In this document: in pieces, positions 58,323-64,000 of the stretch
Layout of the letters: each line of letters begins with the position of its first letter
Position numbering within the stretch: position 1 is the stretch's first letter
Origin: Chrysaora quinquecirrha
Lineage: Eukaryota > Cnidaria > Scyphozoa > Semaeostomeae > Pelagiidae
Direction of reading: 5' to 3'
Length of the DNA: 64,000 nt
NCBI GenBank assembly: GCA_014526335.1
Contig: JACTAT010000061.1
Location: 1,865,212 to 1,929,211 of the forward strand
Notes under the pieces: generated by a model
The model's database searches: none
What the model saw: the letters and a program-made list of their open reading frames with translations, nothing else
Told to the model about the DNA's origin: nothing
Program-made: the position numbers and the translations under genes

Positions 58323-58958
58323 ATGAGCTACCAGAAACTCCTTCTAGAGTACGCGCAAACACTTGGAGATAACGATAAATCGAACGAAGGTGGTCGCAGA
58401 AGACTACGGTGGGAAAAAGACGAGGCGATGGGCAATAGCAAATTTCGCTGGACTGGCACGAAAGTTCGCTACGCACACGTGGTGAATCGTAGTCTGCAAA
58501 TGAAGCTACACAAGAATGTTTCGGTATGGGCGAAAACACATGGTAGTAAATGCAATGAAATCGAAGCGAAACAACGCGAAGTATGGAAAGCGCAAGTGAA
58601 GCGAAACACGCGAATCGGTTCGTCGTATTTAGATAAATCGGATAAACAAACACCGAAGATTTCGGAGCCTGTATATCATAATACGAGAAGAACAAGAAAC
58701 ACACCAAGTCAAATAAGATCCACTGCGACGCCTTTCAGTACAGCAAGCGACTTCTCTATATACAAGAAACCGTTTGATCCATTAGAGCGAAAAGACGTCA
58801 AGCGACCACAGTTGGCTGTTAGGCAATGGGCAACACGTGTGAACTCAAGAAGTTCCTCATCAGACTTAAGAACATCTTATGTCAGAATCAGCCGTCTTGG
58901 AGATCGTAGAACTTCATTTAAAGCTATAGCTGATGCAAACGTTTTATTAGTTCATTGA
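58323..58958 (+). CDS. hypothetical basic protein, 211 aa, orphan
   Basis: Single-exon ORF from ATG 58323 to TGA 58958. Composition is protein-like: Arg/Lys/Ser-rich, with a Trp-containing central part (WEKDEAMGNSKFRWTG, VWAKTHGSKC, VWKAQVKRN) and a Ser/Thr/Arg-rich C-terminal half. No signal peptide, membrane segment or recognised domain. A minus-strand ORF of 128 codons overlaps but has a less balanced composition. It could be a lineage-specific gene or the main exon of a spliced gene; a poly(A)-like AATAAA occurs near 59816. I do not recognise it. Confidence 0.5.
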   Translation: MSYQKLLLEYAQTLGDNDKSNEGGRRRLRWEKDEAMGNSKFRWTGTKVRYAHVVNRSLQMKLHKNVSVWAKTHGSKCNEIEAKQREVWKAQVKRNTRIGSSYLDKSDKQTPKISEPVYHNTRRTRNTPSQIRSTATPFSTASDFSIYKKPFDPLERKDVKRPQLAVRQWATRVNSRSSSSDLRTSYVRISRLGDRRTSFKAIADANVLLVH

Positions 58959-60470
58959 GAATTTGTATGCTGTTTGTTGCACGTTGATGCCAGACTTGGT
59001 TGTGCTTTGCTGAAAGGAGTAGCAACCTTAAGTATTTGTAGGAATTAGGATTTGATCCAGACTTGCTTATCCCTACTCTCTAAATGAGCACACGATTCCA
59101 GACAGCGGTTTAGAGCCGAGGGAGGGGCGGGGGGAGGGGGTATTGAGAGCTCACCCTCTTCCCTAGTCAGATCACAAAGATTTTTAAAATGCACATTTTC
59201 AACGTTGATATACATATTTAAGTAGTTGATTTGTTTATTTGTATTATGAACTGTCGTTATGCACAGATCCTCGTAGTCTAACCTAATTTTTCATGTGTAG
59301 GTATTATTCCACTCTGGCTCCCTCTTCCATTCCCTTCGCCCCCTTCTCTGATCTGTGTTTAACCTTGATGATTTTGTTTTGAGCTATTTTCAAATTAAGA
59401 CTGGACAAATTAGAAGAGGATACACAAATACAAATATATTTTCTGCCTACGCTTTTACAGGGCATATGTCGAAGAAATTTCAGTAGTATTTCTGAAATTT
59501 TGCTGACTCCCGAAATAATAATGCGTCTTTGAATCAGCTTATGGGCTTGACTTTCCGTAATAGCTTCAAAACATGCTCTGTGCGCCCCAGATGAAAAATT
59601 GATCTTGTCTTGCTGTCCAATGGCGCACATTAACAATGGCTTTTTGCTGTGCTTTGCAGCTTTTCCGACGAGCACAAGTCCTTTGACCCGTCTTGTTAAG
59701 AAAAGACTTCCTCACTATCCTAACCAGAATTCTCCAGTTTTGAAGGCTTAATTGATAGTCCGCTGTTGTACGTTGAGGATTGAATGAAAAGCTTTAAGAG
59801 AATACTTGTATTGCGCAATAAATTCAGCTTTCTTGCGCTGTAAGCTTCTGGTATTGTGGTAGCTTACTGGAAAAACCCAAACCTTATAATGGACGAAATA
59901 TATCCACCAACAGTTACACTGTCATGAAATATGCTTGATTTGTGGTACCACAAGATCATGTCTAACGATTTGTGTTACTTAAACAACTAAAGACAAGGAT
60001 TTCTGACTTAATTCAGATTTTTTGTGCTGTTTTGGGGATGTATTTCCTCTTGCGAATGCCTAGACTCAAGTAAACGCCTCGGGGAGTACATGACTTACGG
60101 ATCATGCCGATGTCTAGAGAATGTCAGGGCCAAAAACCCACCCATATACTGTAGACAGCACATACCCATTCCGAAATTGTATTAAGTAGGCCTTGGCGAG
60201 GTGCATTGCTTTCTTTATAAAGGTGTACTGGATTATTAAAACAAAAGGATTTCCGTAAAAAGATGAATTGTCGGGCAAGGTTGTAGGAGGTTTACAAGGA
60301 TTAAAGTGCCCCTCGGCGCTTGGCATGCAAGTATGCAAGTAGAAAAGAGAATTAAAGACGAGTTTTTAAAAAAGCCATTAAGGAATGTGAACAATTAATT
60401 TTACATTTTGTATAATCTAAATAAAGAAGTAGATTTGAGATTTAATTCTTTTAAAATGTATAATTATTAG
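58959..60470. other. intergenic, one unexplained minus-strand ORF
   Basis: A 123-codon minus-strand ORF (59675-59304) begins MLVGKAAKHSKKPLLMCAIG and looks protein-like for about 75 residues, but has no recognised motif. The rest contains short ORFs only. Confidence 0.35.
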
Positions 60471-60866
60471 TTATTTTTCTTTCTTCTCGGTTATTTCAGG
60501 TTTATTATCTTCACTTTTAAGCCTCTGAACTTCAGCAACAAACCTAAAAAAAAGGAATGATAGGATAAAAAGAATTTTATAATTACTAAAAAAATAATAA
60601 AATATAATTGAGATTTATAAGCATTATATTAAACAAGAAATGAATACATTTTAATGTATGATAACAAGAGTTTTCACTTACCAAATTAGAGCTAACAGCA
60701 AACCAGTTGATAAAATCAACATGAAGAAAATATGAATGTTAAAGCCCCCAAAGAAAAGCATAGAGCCAAGAACCAAAATCAAAGCCACGAAAGTTCCATA
60801 GGTAAAATACTTTGTTGAAGAGTTAACACCAGGTTGAAATATCGAGAGAATGATTTCAGTGATCAT
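60471..60866 (-). CDS. Pkr1-family small ER membrane protein (V-ATPase assembly factor type)
   Basis: Two exons, 60866-60682 and 60543-60471, joined by a canonical GTAAGT...TTTAG intron, give 85 aa. The N-terminus has the family's FxPG element (ILSIFQPGV, about residues 7-15), then two hydrophobic segments (about 23-40 and 46-61) separated by GFNIH, then WFVAEVQRLK and a Lys/Glu-rich cytosolic tail. Yeast Pkr1 is an ER protein needed for V-ATPase assembly; the same pattern (FxPG, NIH, second helix, WFxxE) supports homology. It lies 307 bp head to head with the SRSF2-like gene. Too short to be sure of function, but the intron and motif order make it a real gene. Confidence 0.8.
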
Positions 60867-61173
60867 TTTGTCGTTTTAGAACAGGCCTGCTATAGTTGTG
60901 CTAGAGTTTTTTTGGTGTTTTTAGGCCATTTATTGCTGCCATCTTAGAAAATATTGATAAAAAGTTGGGGTGCCCTGTAGTGTAATGGTGTGCGATTCGT
61001 GGATTTGATTGGTTTATGAAGATCACGCGATGAGAAAAACACGAGGCGGACGAAGAAGCCCAACACAAGAACAAAAATTTGTTTCTTTTCAACAAGGCGG
61101 CCTTTTTGTCAGAGAAGCAAGGGTTCGTGGTCTTGTGAAAACAGACTTTCTTTTCTAAACTCGAGACACCAAT
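60867..61173. promoter_or_regulatory. divergent promoter region, Pkr1-like (-) / SRSF2-like (+)
   Basis: Only 307 bp separate the two start codons, so the genes must share promoter sequence or have overlapping 5'UTRs. No TATA box is evident. Confidence 0.65.
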
Positions 61174-61948
61174 ATGAGTAAGTTTGATGGAAGTAGAGGT
61201 CCTCCTGAAATTCAGGGCATGACCAGCTTGAAAGTTGATAACCTGACCTACAGGACTTCAACCGAAGACTTGGAAAGATACTTCGACAAATATGGCGATG
61301 TTGGAGATATTTACATTCCACGAGACAGACACAGAAGAGAATCAAGGGGTTTTGCATTTGTACGGTTTTACGAGAAGAGAGACGCAGAAGATGCAATTGA
61401 TGGTCTTGATGGTCAGGTTATTGATGGAAGAGAAATAAGAGTTACTTTAGCCAAGTATGATAGGCCAACTGACAACGCGCCCCGAGCCGTGGTGGTGGAA
61501 GGCGCCCTTACAATGGAGGAGGCGGTGGAGGAAGATATGGCCGCTCACCGCCACGAAGAAGTTATCGTGATAGTGGACGCTATGAACGACGTGACCGTTA
61601 TTCGTGAGTATTTTGTTGTCAGTTTTTATATTGCTATATTTTGAAATAGAGGGTGGGTATGCAATATTTATCATATATTTACCAATTTTTTATTTCCTTC
61701 TTAGGAAAAGATCGTATTCGAGATCAAGATCAAGATCCCGTGGCAGAAAAAGCAGATCAAGATCTCCGAAATATTCACCAAAGAGAAGATCCCCCTCTAG
61801 GAGCCCCAGGAGGTCTCCATCCCCAAGAAGGTCATCATCCCCAAGAAGAAGAACCCAGTCTCCCTGTAATAGGTCCAAGTCCAAAAGCAGGTCTGCATCC
61901 AGAAGCAGAAGCAGTTCTCCAAAAAACAGAAGTCGGAGCCCAAAGTGA
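61174..61948 (+). CDS. SRSF2: serine/arginine-rich splicing factor 2 (SC35-like), one frame break
   Basis: Nuclear SR protein that binds exonic enhancers and promotes spliceosome assembly. Exon 1 61174-61603, intron 61604-61704 (101 bp, GTGAGT..TTAG), exon 2 61705-61948. N-terminal [18 protein letters not shown] (RNP2 region), [20 protein letters not shown] (RNP1) and [13 protein letters not shown], very close to human SRSF2. After [16 protein letters not shown] the frame drifts: the glycine/arginine linker ([37 protein letters not shown]) is in another frame, which alone joins exon 2, the RS domain ([20 protein letters not shown] to SRSPK). One nucleotide missing near 61475-61487 accounts for it; as such a factor is essential, an assembly indel is the likely cause. 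Confidence 0.93.
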
Positions 61949-62141
61949 TCAATGACAATCAACATGCTCATGATTTGGAATGGTCATTATTGTAACTACC
62001 TTAGCACAACAAGGATTTAAGAAAATATGGAATTCCTACACACCTTAGGGAAAGAGGCCTTCACTTTTCATCCAGCTAAGATTCTGTTTAAAGGTCCAAT
62101 TATTTCGAACCAACATTTTTAGGCATGTTTTGAAAGTGCCA

Positions 62142-62147
62142 AATAAA
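62142..62147 (+). terminator. polyadenylation signal AATAAA for the SRSF2-like gene
   Basis: First AATAAA on the plus strand, about 195 nt after the stop codon. Another at about 62505 could give a longer 3'UTR. Confidence 0.5.
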
Positions 62148-62849
62148 ATTTTGAAATCCTCCTCCTAAGAAAAATACGAATGTACATAATTTTGTTTCAC
62201 AAAAGCTGCAAGTCTTGTGAAACAGAATCTTATCACCATTTGTCAAAAATGGCAGGCAGAGGATGTGTGTGGGAAGAATTACTAAAAGATGAGTGAATTG
62301 TTTCACAAATTTGAAAGTTTTATATTGTATATTTTATTTTTGACTTGTCATAACCATCCTTTATGCTGAGATGGTTGCCAGTGAACAAAAGGGGACACTG
62401 CCCACTATTGTTGCAGACCCCAAATTAGGTATACAGGAATAACTAAAGCAACCCAAGAAGAAAGGCTGGCTTTGTGCCCAAATATTAAACAGTGCCTGCA
62501 GTTGATCAATAAATGGACTGCCCTGTCAGTGTCTAATGAATCCTTATGTTCTGCTATTATCAAAATGAGGGGAACTCCTTTTTAGAAAGTATTTTCTGTT
62601 ATAAACGCTTAATTCCAGAGAGCTTTGGATCCTGTTATAGCTTATTCTTATACAGTAAAATAAGATATTAGGTTTCTTAATAGTTTCTTCATAATTTTCA
62701 ATAATTTTCTTTGGTAATGTATCAGTATCTTTGTATTTGCTTTCAGTTTGCTGTTCATCATAGCTGTACAGACAGCCATGTATGCAGTTTGCCGTATGAT
62801 GCAATTTGGGGGTACCAGCTGTAATGCAATCCTGTCTTACAACCAGTGT
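62148..62849. other. 3' flank of the SRSF2-like gene, nothing else recognised
   Basis: Contains a second AATAAA near 62505 and AT-rich sequence leading into the satellite. No supported gene. Confidence 0.4.
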
Positions 62850-64000
62850 CTCTTCGCTGTCTGCGCTGCTAAACTACGCTGTTTCTGTGGGTTCCTGGTT
62901 TTATAAAATTGTGCTATTGCGGTTTCAAGTTGCTGTATGTGCGGCCATCTTGCAGGTTCCTGTTTATTACAGGTTGCAGCCAAATTCACAGCCAGATTGT
63001 TCCAGTTGGCTCTGCTGATTGGTCCTGCAGTTACCTGTTTGATGCAGGTTCCAGCCAAATTCACAACCAGTTTGTTCCAGTTTTGCTTTGCTGATTGCTC
63101 CTGCAGTTTCCTGTTTTATGCAGGTTCCAGCCAAATTCAAAACCGGTTTGTTCGAGTTTGCTGTGCTGATTTGTCCTGCAGTTTCCTGTTAATGCAGGTT
63201 CCAGCTAAATTTAAAATCAGTTTGTTCCAGTTTCCATTTAATGCAGGTTCCAGCCAAATTCACAACCAGTTTGTTCCAGTTTTGCTTTGCCGATTGCTCC
63301 TGAAGCTCCAGCTAAATTCAAAATCAGTTTGTTCCAGTTTCCTTTTAATGCAGGTTCCAGCCAAATTTAAAACCAGTTTGTTCCAGTTTTGCTGTGCTGA
63401 TTGTTCCCGCAGTTTCCTCTTAATGTAGGTTCTAGCTAAATTCAGAACCAGTTTTGTTCCAGTTTTGCTGTGCTGATTGCTCCTTAAGCTTCCTGTTAAT
63501 ACAGGTTCAAGCCAATTTCAAAATCTGTTTGTTCCAGTTTTGCTGTGCTGATTGTGCTGCAGTTTCAAAATTAAATTGTTCCAGTGTTGCTGTGCTAAAT
63601 GCTCCTGTAGTTTCCTGTTTGATGCAGGTTCAAGCCAAATTCAAAATTAGTTTGTTCCAGTTTTGCTGTGCTGATTGCTCCAGCAGTTTCCTGTTTGATG
63701 CAGGTTCCAGCCAAATTCACAATCAGTTTGTTCCAATTTTGCTGTTCTGATTGTTCCTGCAGTTTCCTGTTTTATGCAGGTTCCAGCCAAATTCACAACT
63801 AGTTTGTTCCAGTTTTGATGTGCTGATTGGTCCTGCAATTTCCTGTTTATGCAGGTCCAGTCAATTCAAAATTAGGTTGTTCCAGTTTTGCTGCCCTGTT
63901 TGTTCTGCAGTTCCTTGTTATGTTGATTCCAACCAAATTCAAAAGCAATTTTTTCCAGTTTTGTGGTGCTGATTGCTCCTGCAGTTTCCTATTTTGAAGA
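62850..64000 (+). repeat. degenerate satellite, about 74-76 bp unit, continuing past the window
   Basis: Unit contains TGCTGATTGCTCCTGCAG, TTTCCTGTTTGATGCAG, GTTCCAGCCAAATTCACAAC and CAGTTTGTTCCAGTTTTGC. GTTCCAGC recurs near 63049, 63125, 63199, 63248, 63306, 63355 and onward; spacing is mostly 74-76 bp with shortened units of about 49-58 bp. ORFs across it are artefacts of the repeat. Confidence 0.9.

Noticed and set aside
62806..63972. ORFs of 61-163 codons with repeated FCCADCS-like peptides
   Set aside because: They follow the satellite unit and shift with its length variants; no independent coding evidence.

Overview
The window reads as nuclear DNA of an intron-rich, AT-leaning, repeat-rich animal genome. 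Several proteins can be spelled exon by exon and align along their length with vertebrate orthologues as I remember them (MAD1L1, WDR45B/WIPI3, SRSF2, TTF1). The mix of conserved multi-exon genes, intronless receptor and Golgi-enzyme genes and many short inverted-repeat elements is most like an anthozoan cnidarian (coral or sea anemone). That placement is inference; another early-branching or marine invertebrate is possible.

Layout. 1-3.4 kb: last five exons of an Arg/Gly/Tyr-rich protein (+). 3.4-12.2 kb: no convincing gene, but a GAT microsatellite and a young non-autonomous LTR retrotransposon (7531-9670). 12.2-17 kb: two tandem intronless heparan sulfate 3-O-sulfotransferase-like genes (+), each with one reading-frame break. 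19.9-34.1 kb: MAD1L1, 20 exons (-), its introns full of MITEs, tRNA-like SINEs and two minisatellites. 34.9-36.6 kb: intronless GT10 fucosyltransferase-like gene (+). 39.9-41.3 kb: intronless nicotinic-type Cys-loop receptor subunit (+). 41.3-45.3 kb: a palindromic 46-bp minisatellite and a perfectly duplicated 221-bp block. 45.4-48.9 kb: TTF1-like RNA polymerase I termination factor (-). 49.7-56.2 kb: WDR45B, 10 exons (+). 58.3-59.0 kb: orphan basic ORF. 60.5-60.9 kb: small Pkr1-family membrane protein, 2 exons (-). 61.2-61.9 kb: SRSF2-like splicing factor, 2 exons (+). 62.8 kb to the end: a degenerate satellite.

The genes are not one pathway. Three neighbouring pairs are head to head with short gaps (MAD1L1/fucosyltransferase, TTF1/WDR45B, Pkr1/SRSF2), which suggests shared bidirectional promoters for housekeeping genes. 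The sulfotransferases and fucosyltransferase are predicted Golgi glycan-modifying enzymes.

Caution on sequence quality. Single 1-2 nt frame breaks occur in both sulfotransferases, TTF1 (two clear, one probable), SRSF2 and possibly the MAD1L1 start. Several lie in homopolymers or short repeats and some genes are almost certainly essential, so assembly indels are the likeliest cause; pseudogenes cannot be excluded for the sulfotransferases.
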